Origin: DATLZM01 sp035559315
GTDB taxonomy: Bacteria > Actinomycetota > UBA4738 > HRBIN12
DNA: 14,551 nucleotides
Direction: 5' to 3'
Assembly: GCA_035559315.1 (NCBI GenBank)
Contig: DATMBJ010000237.1
Span: 1 to 14,551 of the forward strand
Shown here: positions 6,981 through 14,551 of the stretch, piece by piece
Layout of the letters: every line of letters begins with the position of its first letter
Numbering within the stretch: position 1 is the first letter of the stretch
Made by a program: the position numbers and the translations under genes
The notes under the pieces: model-generated
The model's database searches: none
Told to the model about the DNA's origin: nothing
The model's input: the letters and a program-made list of their open reading frames with translations, nothing else

Positions 6981-8323
6981 CAGCCGACCTCCCCGGCGAG
7001 CTCGATGGCCGCCGCCCGGAACCGCTCGCCGCGTTCGACGTAGTCCCGGAACATGTCCTGGCTCGCACAGGCCGGGGCCAGGAGCACGACCCCGTTCGGG
7101 GGCGCCAGCTCGTAGGCGGCCCGCACCGCCTCCTCCATCGACCCAGCCTTCCGGACCGGCACCGCACCCTCGAAGATCGCGACGAGCTCCGGCGCCGCCT
7201 CGCCGATGGCCACGACCCCGGCGAGCCTGGGCGCCGCGCGCGCGAGCGGGGAGAGGTCCACGCCCTTCGCCAGGCCCCCGGCGATCAGCGCGACGCCCGA
7301 GAGCCCCTCCAACGCGGCGAGGGCCGCGTGGGGGTTCGTGGCCTTCGAGTCGTCGACGAACCGCACTCCCCCGGCCTCCGCCACGACCTCGCCCCGGTGC
7401 GGGAGCGGGCGGAACCGCGCGAGGGCCTCCGCGACGGCCTCGGCGGGGACCCCGAACGCCAGGCAGGCGGCCGCCGCCGCGGCGGCGTCGGCGCGGAGCG
7501 CGGGTCCCCCCGCCGGCCGGCCGAGCCGCCGCTCCGCGTCGAGCCTCGCCACGAGCTCGCCGCCCACGAAGCCGACCTCCCCGTCGCCCGGCTCCCCGAG
7601 CGTGGACCAGACCACCCGGCACCGGGCGCGCCGGGAGAGGGCGGCGGCCTCGGGGTCATCGCGGTTGCCCACGTGGACGTCGCCGCCCGACTGGTTCGCG
7701 AAGACCCTGGCCTTCGCCTCCGCGTAGGCCTCGAACGTCCCGTGCCAGTCGAGGTGGTCGGGGGCCAGGTTGAGGAGCACCGACACCCGCGGCGCGAACG
7801 TCTCGCAGAACCGGAGCTGGAACGAAGACGCCTCGACCGCCAGGGCCTCCGCCCCCTCCCGGGCCGCCAGCGAGAACGGGTGGCCGATGTTCCCGCAGGC
7901 CCGCGCGTCGAGGCCCGCCGCCCGGAGGCACGCCGCGACCATCTCGGTGGTGGTGGTCTTCCCGTTCGTCCCGGTGACCCCGAGGTAGGGCACCCGGACC
8001 AGGCGTGCCCCGAGCTCGAGCTCGCTCCAGACGGGCAGGCCGCGGCCCCGCGCCAGCTCGAGGATCGGCGCCCGTTCGGGGACCCCGGGGCTGGTCACGA
8101 CGAGCGACGCGCCCTCGAGGTGCGAGGGCTCGTGCCCGCCCGCCTCGACCCGCACCCCCAACGCCTCCAGCTCGGACACGTCGCCGAGGACCTCGCGCGG
8201 CCGCGCCTCGCTCACCAGCACCGCCGCCCCCCGCTCGGCGAGGACCCTGGCCGCGGCCCGCCCGCTCGCCCCCAGCCCGAGCACCACGACGCGCTCGCCC
8301 CCGAGGTCCAGCCCCGCGGCCAC
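6980..8323 (-). CDS. murD: UDP-N-acetylmuramoyl-L-alanine--D-glutamate ligase MurD
   Basis: MurD is the cytoplasmic ligase that adds D-glutamate to UDP-MurNAc-L-Ala. The 447-residue length is typical. The N-terminal domain starts with VVVLGLGASGRAAA (12-25). The ATP site is GTNGKTTTT (118-126). The central domain shows GNIGHPF (144-150) and NLAPDHLDWHG (185-195), with the expected modified Lys at 204 in AEAKARVF. The C-terminal domain has DDSKATNPHA (324-333) and the long LAPACASQDMF...RGERF motif (415-435), which distinguishes MurD from the other Mur ligases. The GTG start is separated from the mraY stop by one base. The upstream bases are G-rich rather than a clear GGAGG, so expression may rely on coupling to mraY. 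The stop shares one base with the ftsW ATG. Confidence 0.97.
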   Translation of the reverse strand: MAAGLDLGGERVVVLGLGASGRAAARVLAERGAAVLVSEARPREVLGDVSELEALGVRVEAGGHEPSHLEGASLVVTSPGVPERAPILELARGRGLPVWSELELGARLVRVPYLGVTGTNGKTTTTEMVAACLRAAGLDARACGNIGHPFSLAAREGAEALAVEASSFQLRFCETFAPRVSVLLNLAPDHLDWHGTFEAYAEAKARVFANQSGGDVHVGNRDDPEAAALSRRARCRVVWSTLGEPGDGEVGFVGGELVARLDAERRLGRPAGGPALRADAAAAAAACLAFGVPAEAVAEALARFRPLPHRGEVVAEAGGVRFVDDSKATNPHAALAALEGLSGVALIAGGLAKGVDLSPLARAAPRLAGVVAIGEAAPELVAIFEGAVPVRKAGSMEEAVRAAYELAPPNGVVLLAPACASQDMFRDYVERGERFRAAAIELAGEVG

Positions 8324-8324
8324 C

Positions 8325-9383
8325 TCACCCCACCCCCCCGCGCGCCAGGAAGTCGGCGTAGAACAGCCCGATCCCGACGGCCACGCCGAGCCCGGCCACG
8401 ATCCAGAACCGGACGATGACCGTGAACTCCGGCCACCCGGCGAGCTCGAAGTGGTGGTGGATCGGGGCCATCCGGAACACGCGGCGGCGGAACAGCCGGA
8501 ACGCCACGACCTGGACGATCACCGAGCTCGTCTCGAGCACGAACAGGCCGCCCAGCACGATCAGGAGGAGCTGGGTGTTGCTCGACACCGCGAGCCCGGC
8601 CATGAGCCCCCCGAGGGCGAGGGATCCGGTGTCGCCCATGAAGATCCGGGCCGGCGCCGCGTTCCACCAGAGGAACCCGGCGGCCGCGCCCGCCGCGCCC
8701 GCGGCCACGATCGCCGTGTCGAGCGCGGCGTCGGGGTCGAGCCCGTAGCAGGCGGGCGGGCCGGTGAGGTCGCAGACGTGCCGCCACTGCCAGAACGCGA
8801 CGAACACGTAGGCCGAGAAGACGAGGATCGACGACCCCGAGGCCAGCCCGTCGAGCCCGTCGGTGAGGTTCACCGCGTTCGAGGAGGCGGTGAGCATCAG
8901 GAACGTCCACAGGTAGAAGAGGAACCCGAGGTCGAGGCCGGTCTCCCGGATCACCGAGAGCTCGGTCGAGATCCCGGTCTCGGGGCCGAAGCGCATCACG
9001 ACGATCCCGAAGGCCAGGGCCACCAGCGCCTGGCCGATCACCTTCGCCGACTTCGAGAGCCCCAGCGACCGCCGCCCCCGTACCTTCAGGAGGTCGTCGA
9101 GGAACCCCACCGCGCCGAGCCCCAGCGCGACCAGCAGGAGCCCGAGCCCCGCCGGGGTGAACTCCGGGAGCTTCACCCGGGCGACGAGGTAGGCGGCGAC
9201 GATCCCCAGGAGGATCACGAGCCCCCCCATCGTGGGGGTGCCCATCTTCTCGAGGTGGGTGTGGGGCCCGTCCTCGCGGATCCGCTGGCCCCAGCCCCAG
9301 AGCCGGAACAGGCGGATCGCGACCGGCGTGCCGAGCAACGTGATCGCCAGCCCCACCGCGGCGGCGATGAGGATCGCGGTCAC
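8325..9383 (-). CDS. mraY: Phospho-N-acetylmuramoyl-pentapeptide transferase MraY
   Basis: MraY is the integral-membrane enzyme that transfers phospho-MurNAc-pentapeptide from UDP to undecaprenyl phosphate, forming lipid I. The 352 residues match the family length and contain about ten hydrophobic helices. Conserved elements are KMGTPTMGGL (46-55), GFLDDLLK with the acid pair Asp96-Asp97, SNAVNLTDGLDGLA (168-181, Asp175), FMGDTGSLALGG (248-259, Asp251) and the HHH motif at 309-311 (PIHHHFE). All the acidic residues linked to catalysis and Mg2+ binding are present. The GTG start overlaps the murF stop as GTGA and has a good GGGGGAGG 7 bases upstream. It sits between the last cytoplasmic ligase gene (murF) and murD, the usual dcw arrangement. 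Confidence 0.98.
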   Translation of the reverse strand: MTAILIAAAVGLAITLLGTPVAIRLFRLWGWGQRIREDGPHTHLEKMGTPTMGGLVILLGIVAAYLVARVKLPEFTPAGLGLLLVALGLGAVGFLDDLLKVRGRRSLGLSKSAKVIGQALVALAFGIVVMRFGPETGISTELSVIRETGLDLGFLFYLWTFLMLTASSNAVNLTDGLDGLASGSSILVFSAYVFVAFWQWRHVCDLTGPPACYGLDPDAALDTAIVAAGAAGAAAGFLWWNAAPARIFMGDTGSLALGGLMAGLAVSSNTQLLLIVLGGLFVLETSSVIVQVVAFRLFRRRVFRMAPIHHHFELAGWPEFTVIVRFWIVAGLGVAVGIGLFYADFLARGGVG

Positions 9384-10798
9384 GCCACCGCCTCCCCCGC
9401 ACGGGCAGGGGCCGGGGCCAGGTCCCCGCCGGAGAGGAGGGCCTCCGCGACGCGTTCCAGCCCCACCACCCGGGACGCCTTGCACAGCACGACGTCGCCG
9501 GGCCGGGCCCACCCGCGGACGTCGGCCAGGGCGTCGGCGGGGTCCTCGTAGGCCGCGACGGCCTCGGGCTCCAGGCCCTCCCGCACCGCGGCGAGCGCGA
9601 TCGCGCGCGCCGCCCGCCCCACGGTCACCAGACGGTCCACGCGGAGCCTGGCGGCGAGCTCCCCCACCCGCTCGTGCTCGGAGGCCGAGGCCGGGCCGAG
9701 CTCGGCCATGTGGCCGAGGACCGCGCAGAGCCGCGACCCCCGGGCCAGCCACCGCGCCGCCCGGAGGGCCGCCGCCACCGACCCGGGGTTCGCGTTGTAG
9801 GCGTCGTTCACCACGGTCACGCCGTCGGGGGTGGTGGCGGTCTCCATCCGCCAGGGCGCGCCGCGGGCCCGCGCCAGGCCCTCCGCGCACGCCTCGGGGT
9901 CGAGGCCGAGGGCGGCCCCGCAGGCCGCGGCCGCCAGCGCGTTGGGGACCATGTGCTCCCCGACCAGCGGGAGCCGGACCTCCGCGCGTCCGGAGGGCGT
10001 CCGCAGGGTGAAGGACGGGCGGCCGTCGTCCCCGAGCTCCACGCCCTCCGCCCCCACGTCCGCGTCCGTCGCGAGGCCGAACGTGAGCACCCGGGCCCGG
10101 GCCCGCGTCGCGAACCCCCGGACCACCGGGTCGTCGGCGTTCAGCACCGCCGTGCCGTCCGCGCCGAGCCACTCGACGGGCTCGGCCGAGGAGGCCACGA
10201 TCGCCTCCCAGGACCCGTACACCTCGAGGTGCGCGATCCCCACGTTGGTCACCACCACCAGCGAGGGCCGGGCCACCTCGCAGAGCACCAGGTGGTCCCC
10301 GACGTGGCGGGCGCCGAGCTCCACGACGAGGGCCTCGGCGTCGGGGGGCGCCCCGAGGAGGGTCAGCGGCACCCCCACCTCGTTGTTGAACGAGCCCGGG
10401 CTCGCGTGCGTGCGGAGGCGGGTCCCGAGCACGGCCGCCGCCAGCTCCTTGGTGGTGGTCTTCCCGTTCGCGCCGGTGACGCCGATCACCGGGCCTCGGA
10501 ACGCCCCGCGCTCGTCGGCCGCGAGGTCGAGGAGCGAGCGGCCCGGGTCGTCGACCTCGACGAGCGGCCCGCGCGGGTCCGGCGCCCCGCCCCGGCGGAC
10601 GAGCGCGGCCGCCGCGCCGCGGGCGAACGCGTCGGCCACGAACGCGTGGCCGTCCGCGCGCTCCCCCCGGAGGGCCACGAAGAGCGCGCCGGGGACGGCG
10701 AGCCGGCTGTCCACGACGACCGAGGAGACCTCGACGTCGTCGCCCCGCACCCGGCCCCCGGTGGCCCGGGCCACGTCGGCGAGGCGGCGGCGCCTCAC
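9380..10798 (-). CDS. murF: UDP-MurNAc-tripeptide--D-alanyl-D-alanine ligase MurF
   Basis: MurF is the cytoplasmic ligase that adds the D-Ala-D-Ala dipeptide, completing UDP-MurNAc-pentapeptide, the substrate of MraY. The 472-residue protein has the MurE/MurF-type N-terminal domain (VVVDSRLAVPGALFVAL at 27-43). The P-loop is GANGKTTTKE (109-118). NNEVGVP (138-144) and VTNVGIAHLE (183-192) follow. NDAYNANP (331-338) and LGHMAELG (361-368) are typical of MurF. The C-terminus has CKASR (439-443), a variant of the usual KGSR, and then a hydrophilic Ala/Pro tail. The GTG start overlaps the murE stop as GTGA, with GGAGGAGGG just upstream inside murE. The reading frame is open for about 290 codons further upstream, but that part is antisense-like noise within murE. 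Confidence 0.97.
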   Translation of the reverse strand: MRRRRLADVARATGGRVRGDDVEVSSVVVDSRLAVPGALFVALRGERADGHAFVADAFARGAAAALVRRGGAPDPRGPLVEVDDPGRSLLDLAADERGAFRGPVIGVTGANGKTTTKELAAAVLGTRLRTHASPGSFNNEVGVPLTLLGAPPDAEALVVELGARHVGDHLVLCEVARPSLVVVTNVGIAHLEVYGSWEAIVASSAEPVEWLGADGTAVLNADDPVVRGFATRARARVLTFGLATDADVGAEGVELGDDGRPSFTLRTPSGRAEVRLPLVGEHMVPNALAAAACGAALGLDPEACAEGLARARGAPWRMETATTPDGVTVVNDAYNANPGSVAAALRAARWLARGSRLCAVLGHMAELGPASASEHERVGELAARLRVDRLVTVGRAARAIALAAVREGLEPEAVAAYEDPADALADVRGWARPGDVVLCKASRVVGLERVAEALLSGGDLAPAPARAGEAVA

Positions 10799-12321
10799 CC
10801 GCCCTCCTCCAGCATCGCCCGGAGCTCCTCCCGCGCCACGACCCGGTCGTCGAAGGGGATCACCCGGCCCGCGATCTCCTGCCCGGTCTCGTGCCCCTTC
10901 CCGGCGATCACCACCACGTCGCCCGGCCGCGCCTCCCGTACCGCCAGGCGGATCGCGGCCCGGCGGTCGGGTTCCACCACGAACGCGCCGCCGCCCTCCC
11001 GCGCCCCGGGCAGGATGTCGTCGATGATCGCCAGCGGGTCCTCGCTCCGCGGGTTGTCGGAGGTCACCACCGTGAGGTCGGCGAGGGAGGTCGCGGCCCG
11101 CCCCATCAGGGGGCGCTTGCCCCGGTCGCGGTCCCCGCCCGCCCCGAACACCACCAGCAGCCGCCCCCCCTCGCCCACGAGGGGGCGAGCCGCCCGGAGG
11201 ACGTTCTCGATCCCGTCCGGCGTGTGCGCGTAGTCCACGAGGACCAGGAACCGCTGCCCGGCCTCCACCGGCTCCACCCGGCCCGGGACCCCTCGGACCG
11301 TCCCGATCCCGCGGGCGGCGACCTCCGGGTCGATCCCCACGGCCCGGGCCGCGGCGAGCGCCGCCAGGCAGTTGTAGACGTTGAAGAGCCCCCGGAGCGG
11401 GGAGCGGACCTCGACCCCGCCCGCCCGGAACGCGATCCCCCCGGCCGAGGTCTCGACGTCGACGGCGCGCACGTCGGCCCCGACCTCGAGGCCGTAGGTG
11501 ACCGTGGGGAGGTCGGCGCGGAGGAGCCGGCGGCCCTCGGGGGCGTCGACGTTGATCGCGGCCCGCTCCGAACGCTCGGGGGTGAACAGGCGGGCCTTCG
11601 CGGCCAGGTACTCCTCCATCGAGCCGTGGTAGTCGAGGTGGTCCTGGGAGAGGTTCGTGAACACCCCGCACGAGAAGCGGAGCCCGCCCACCCGGTGCTG
11701 GTGGAGCCCGTGCGACGACGCCTCCATCGCCACGGCCCGCACCCCGCGCTCCTCCATCGCCGCCAGCACGCGGTGGAGGTCCGGCGCCTCCGGGGTGGTC
11801 CGCTCGAAGGGGACCGGCTCGTCCCCGATCCGCGCACCGGTCGTGCCGATCAGGCCCGGGAGCATCCCGGCCTCGCGGAAGACCGCCGCCAACAGGTAGG
11901 TGGTCGTGGTCTTGCCGTTCGTCCCCGTCACGCCGACCACGAGCATCCGATCCGCCGGCCGCCCGAAGAACGCGGCGGCGATCGGCCCCATCGCCTCCCG
12001 CACCGAGGGCACCACGACCTGCGGGACGTCGAGGGGGAGCGGGCGCTCCACCACGAGGGCCGCGGCGCCCCGCGCCACCGCCTCGGCCGCGAAGTCGTGG
12101 CCGTCCCGCCGGGTGCCGGGGACGCAGAAGAACAGCGCGCCGGGACGGACGTCGCCCGAGCGGTAGACGACGTCCGTCACGCGCACGGCCCCGTCGCCGC
12201 GGACCTCGGCCCGCGGCAGGTCGAGGACGAGCGCGTCGAGGCGGTGCGGGGAGGTGCGTGCCAACGCGGGTGAGCTTACCCGCCGCTCCGGGGCCCCGAG
12301 GGCCGGCTCGGGACCGGTCAC
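10795..12321 (-). CDS. murE: UDP-MurNAc-L-Ala-D-Glu--meso-diaminopimelate ligase MurE
   Basis: MurE adds the third stem-peptide residue in the cytoplasm. The 508-residue protein shows the N-terminal domain (VVYRSGDVRPGALFFCVPG, 51-69), the P-loop GTNGKTTTT (133-141), and TTPEAPDLH (175-183). SQDHLDYHGSMEEY (225-238) follows, with Lys242 (AAKARLF) at the place of the carbamylated lysine. DYAHTPDG is at 363-370. DNPR is at 422-425; its Arg recognises the second carboxylate of meso-diaminopimelate, so a DAP-type wall is predicted rather than a lysine type. The start is the GTG that forms a GTGA overlap with the ftsI stop; the longer open frame upstream is inside ftsI and unrelated. A weak CGGAG lies upstream. 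The 3' end overlaps murF by 4 bases. Confidence 0.97.
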   Translation of the reverse strand: MTGPEPALGAPERRVSSPALARTSPHRLDALVLDLPRAEVRGDGAVRVTDVVYRSGDVRPGALFFCVPGTRRDGHDFAAEAVARGAAALVVERPLPLDVPQVVVPSVREAMGPIAAAFFGRPADRMLVVGVTGTNGKTTTTYLLAAVFREAGMLPGLIGTTGARIGDEPVPFERTTPEAPDLHRVLAAMEERGVRAVAMEASSHGLHQHRVGGLRFSCGVFTNLSQDHLDYHGSMEEYLAAKARLFTPERSERAAINVDAPEGRRLLRADLPTVTYGLEVGADVRAVDVETSAGGIAFRAGGVEVRSPLRGLFNVYNCLAALAAARAVGIDPEVAARGIGTVRGVPGRVEPVEAGQRFLVLVDYAHTPDGIENVLRAARPLVGEGGRLLVVFGAGGDRDRGKRPLMGRAATSLADLTVVTSDNPRSEDPLAIIDDILPGAREGGGAFVVEPDRRAAIRLAVREARPGDVVVIAGKGHETGQEIAGRVIPFDDRVVAREELRAMLEEGG

Positions 12322-14081
12322 GGCAGCTCCGAGGCGTGCGGCGGGGCCGGGACCGGCCGCCCCGGCGCGATCCCCAGGTAGCGGATCGCGTACCGGGCCA
12401 CCTCCTGGAACAGCGGCGCCGCGGCCACCCCGCCGTACACCGTCTCGGGCTCGTCGAGGATCGCGGCGATCACGACCTCGGGCCGGGACGCCGGGAGGAA
12501 GCCGATGAACGACGCGACGTGCCGGTCGCTGTAGCCGGGGCGGTCCTCGTAGGGCTTCCGAGCCGTCCCGGTCTTCCCCGCGACCTGGAACCCGGGGATC
12601 TGGGCGAGCGTGCCGGTCCCGTCGTCCACCGCGTACGCGAGCATCCGGGTCACGATGGCGGCGGTCCCCTCCGAGACCACCCGGCGCCTGGGCGAGGGCG
12701 GGGCGGGGGTGTAGGCGCCGTCGGGCCCCACGGTGCCGGCCACGAGGCGGGGGCGGACCCAGACCCCCCCGTTCGCGATCGTCGCGTAGACCGCGGCCAT
12801 CTGGAGGGGCGTGACCGCCAGCCCTTGGCCGTAGGCCATCGTGGCCAGGCTCGTCGCCGACCACGCGTCGAGGGGCGGCACGAGCCCGCCCGATTCCCCG
12901 GGGAACCCGACGCCCGTCGGCCGTCCGTACCCGAACCGGGAGAGGTAGTCCGCCATCCGCTCCTCCCCGAGCAGCTGCGCCACCTCCACCGCCCCGATGT
13001 TCGAGGACCGGGCGACGATGTCGGCGAGCGTCATCCGCTCCGGGGGGTGCGGGTGGGCGTCGTGGATCGTGAACCCGCCGATCCGCATCTCGTCGGGCAC
13101 GACGAACTCCCGGTCGAGCGGCACGACGCCCTCCTCGATCACGGCCGCGGCCGTGATCACCTTGTTCACCGACCCCGGCTCGAAGGCGTCGGTCACGGCC
13201 CGGTTCCGCCACCGAGCCGGGTCGAACTCGTCGAACCGGTTGGGGTCGAACGACGGGCAGACCGCCATGGCCAGGATCTCCCCCGTCGGGGGCCGCATGA
13301 CGATGACGATCCCTCCGCGCGCCCGGTTCGCCCGCACCGCCTCCGCGCATGCCTCCTCGGCGGCGAACTGGAGGGCCCGGTCGAGCGTGGTCACGAGGTC
13401 GCTCCCCGGGACCGGCGGTCGCACGATCGACACCCCGTGGGCGATCGGCCGCCCGGCCGGGTCGGTCTCCTGGATCCGCTCCCCCGGCGCGCCGGCGAGG
13501 AGGTCGTCGTAGGCGGCCTCCAACCCCTCGAGCCCGGTCCCGTCCGTCCCCACGAACCCCAGGACCTGGGCCGCGATGCTCGCCGCGGGGTAGGAGCGGC
13601 GGCTGGAGGGGAGGAGGCCGATCCCCGGTAGGGCCAGCGCCTCGATCCGTTCGGCGGCCTCCGCGTCCACGCGCCGGGCCACCCAGGCGAAGGTGTCGTC
13701 GCCGGGGTCCCGCGGGTCGTCGAGGAGGGCCGGCAGCACGTCGCGGGCCCGGAGGCCGAGGGCGCGGGCCAGGCGCTCGGCGGTCGCGAACGGGTCGCGC
13801 ACCGAGCGCGGGTCGGCGTAGACGTCGCGGGCCTCCAGCGAGATCGCGAGCGGCTCGCCGTTCCGGTCCAGGATGCGCCCGCGCCACGCCGGCAGCTCGA
13901 TCGGCTGCGCCCGTTGGGCGTAGCCGTACGCGCGGAGGGCCCGCCCGTCGGGCGCCGTGGTCCGCTGGATGAGCACGAGGCGCACGACGATCGCCGAGAG
14001 CGCCAGCCCCATCGCCAGGAGCAGCGACAGGAGGCGGTGGGCCGGCGGCCGGCGGAGGACCGCCGCGCCGGGGCGGCTCAT
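12318..14081 (-). CDS. ftsI: Septal transpeptidase FtsI (class B penicillin-binding protein)
   Basis: FtsI (PBP3-type) cross-links stem peptides during septation and pairs with FtsW. The 587 residues have a basic cytoplasmic N-terminus, one membrane anchor (about 17-37) and a class B dimerisation/pedestal domain (about 55-225, with RGRILDRNGEPLA at 67-79). The transpeptidase domain spans about 225-570. All active-site motifs are present: SVNK with nucleophile Ser304 and Lys307, SSN at 359-361, and KTGT at 503-506. The protein ends soon after this domain, so there are no C-terminal PASTA repeats. The ATG start is 55 bases after the upstream ftsL-like stop, with GGGGAAGG 6 bases before it. The gene ends in the GTGA overlap with murE. 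A class B PBP for elongation is the only alternative; the operon context favours the septal role. Confidence 0.96.
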   Translation of the reverse strand: MSRPGAAVLRRPPAHRLLSLLLAMGLALSAIVVRLVLIQRTTAPDGRALRAYGYAQRAQPIELPAWRGRILDRNGEPLAISLEARDVYADPRSVRDPFATAERLARALGLRARDVLPALLDDPRDPGDDTFAWVARRVDAEAAERIEALALPGIGLLPSSRRSYPAASIAAQVLGFVGTDGTGLEGLEAAYDDLLAGAPGERIQETDPAGRPIAHGVSIVRPPVPGSDLVTTLDRALQFAAEEACAEAVRANRARGGIVIVMRPPTGEILAMAVCPSFDPNRFDEFDPARWRNRAVTDAFEPGSVNKVITAAAVIEEGVVPLDREFVVPDEMRIGGFTIHDAHPHPPERMTLADIVARSSNIGAVEVAQLLGEERMADYLSRFGYGRPTGVGFPGESGGLVPPLDAWSATSLATMAYGQGLAVTPLQMAAVYATIANGGVWVRPRLVAGTVGPDGAYTPAPPSPRRRVVSEGTAAIVTRMLAYAVDDGTGTLAQIPGFQVAGKTGTARKPYEDRPGYSDRHVASFIGFLPASRPEVVIAAILDEPETVYGGVAAAPLFQEVARYAIRYLGIAPGRPVPAPPHASELP

Positions 14082-14136
14082 GCCCGCCTTCCCCGGCCCC
14101 GCCGGCCGGGGCGATGGGCGGGCCTGCCCGGCCCCG

Positions 14137-14551
14137 TCACGGCTCGCCCTCCACGATCGGCTTCAGCGCGAGCTGCGGGGGGTGCGGCTCCCCGACGGGC
14201 GCCGCGCGGTCCGGGCCCGGCACGTGGAGGATATGTACGTCGTCGGGGAGACGCATGCCGTGCCTGCGGGCCCACGCGGCGATCCGCCGGGGAGCCGACA
14301 ACCGTGCGGCCTCTTCGGTGCGCACCCGGTACGCGTCCGCGAGGCCGTCGATCCGTTGCTCGAGCGCCTCGATCCTGAACTCCCCCTGGGCCACCAGGGC
14401 GTTCAGCGCCACCACGCCCGTCACGGCGAGGAACACCACCGCGGTCGCGAGGACGGCGAAGGCGAGCCGGCCGCGGCGCGCTCGGGCGTCGCGGGCCGGG
14501 CGGCGGACCGTCGCGGGGACACGGACCGCCCTCGCCGGGCGGCGGACCGGC
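14137..14551 (-). CDS. ftsL: FtsL-like cell division protein, 5' end beyond the window
   Basis: This is a small bitopic protein in the position where dcw clusters encode FtsL, directly before ftsI. The frame is open to the window edge with no ATG, GTG or TTG before the GTG pair at 14439-14434. Starting at that GTG would cut off half of the membrane segment, so the true start probably lies outside the window. Visible parts are a basic, Arg/Pro-rich cytoplasmic N-terminus and a membrane segment (LAFAVLATAVVFLAVTGVVAL). A short heptad-like amphipathic stretch follows (ALEQRIDGLADAYRVRTEEAARL), then a Pro-rich extracytoplasmic tail. FtsL normally forms a coiled coil with FtsB/DivIC and bridges FtsQ to FtsW-FtsI. 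Sequence identity in this family is very low, so the call rests on topology, size and place. Confidence 0.8.
   Translation of the reverse strand, partial: PVRRPARAVRVPATVRRPARDARARRGRLAFAVLATAVVFLAVTGVVALNALVAQGEFRIEALEQRIDGLADAYRVRTEEAARLSAPRRIAAWARRHGMRLPDDVHILHVPGPDRAAPVGEPHPPQLALKPIVEGEP

Noticed and set aside
12322..13887. Upstream extension of the murE reading frame deep into ftsI
   Set aside because: The extension translates to Arg/Gly/Pro-rich noise and runs out of frame through a conserved transpeptidase. The GTG in the GTGA overlap gives a normal-length MurE. Similar false extensions exist for murF, mraY, ftsW, murG and murC.
14096..14112. Hairpin (gccccg / cggggc, 5-base loop) in the 55-base ftsL-ftsI spacer
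   Set aside because: The stem is only 6 bp, and such G/C palindromes are expected by chance here. Terminating transcription inside the operon would make little sense.
14078..14275. A 65-codon minus-strand frame between ftsL and ftsI
   Set aside because: It overlaps the end of ftsL and the ftsI start in another frame, and its translation is Arg/Pro/Gly-rich noise.
14137..14439. A 100-residue FtsL starting at the GTG at 14439
   Set aside because: This start lies in the middle of the hydrophobic segment and would leave a truncated anchor without a cytoplasmic part. The frame stays open to the window edge, so a start outside the window is more likely.
1..14551. Search for mobile elements, CRISPR arrays, tRNAs, inserted cargo genes or a novel system
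   Set aside because: No transposase, repeat array, tRNA-like fold or gene of foreign composition was seen. The window is filled by conserved dcw genes.

Overview
The window is one end of a bacterial division and cell-wall (dcw) cluster. It comes from a very high-G+C organism, roughly three quarters G+C by eye. Every credible gene lies on the minus strand, so the operon reads from right to left. In transcription order it is: ftsL-like (5' end cut by the window edge), ftsI, murE, murF, mraY, murD, ftsW, murG, murC, murB, ftsQ, ftsZ. No mobile element, tRNA, rRNA, CRISPR array or foreign-looking gene was seen.

The lineage is most likely Actinomycetota, but this is inference. FtsZ carries the actinobacterial version of the tubulin signature (AGEGGGTGTGGAP), with a long acidic tail ending in a conserved IPDFL-type peptide. 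There is no ftsA between ftsQ and ftsZ. Base composition and heavy GTG start usage also fit. murB lies between murC and ftsQ, where E. coli has ddlB. In Mycobacterium murB lies elsewhere, so a less-studied actinobacterial class is plausible. MurE has the DNPR motif, which predicts a meso-diaminopimelate peptidoglycan.

Layout: 14551-14137 is the FtsL-like bitopic division protein. 14081-12318 is the septal transpeptidase FtsI. 12321-9380 is murE and murF, which with murC and murD build UDP-MurNAc-pentapeptide in the cytoplasm. 9383-8325 is MraY, which makes lipid I. 8323-6980 is MurD. 6980-5679 is the septal glycosyltransferase FtsW. 5682-4582 is MurG, which makes lipid II. 4585-2214 is MurC and MurB, the early cytoplasmic steps. 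2245-1487 is FtsQ. After a 247-base gap, 1239-100 is FtsZ. Positions 1-66 hold no recognisable gene.

From ftsI to ftsQ the genes are packed without usable intergenic space. Six junctions are the 4-base overlap GTGA, one is TGATG, one has a 1-base gap, and ftsQ starts 32 bases inside murB from a TTG with a strong Shine-Dalgarno. This predicts one transcript with translational coupling. The exception is the ftsQ-ftsZ gap, a locally A+T-rich patch with a good candidate sigma70-type promoter, so ftsZ can probably be expressed separately. A strong hairpin just after ftsZ probably ends transcription.

The content is conserved and well understood. The points worth a second look are the coupling architecture, the ftsZ promoter region, murB placement, opposite charges on the FtsZ and FtsW tails, and a repeated basic motif in the FtsL N-terminus.
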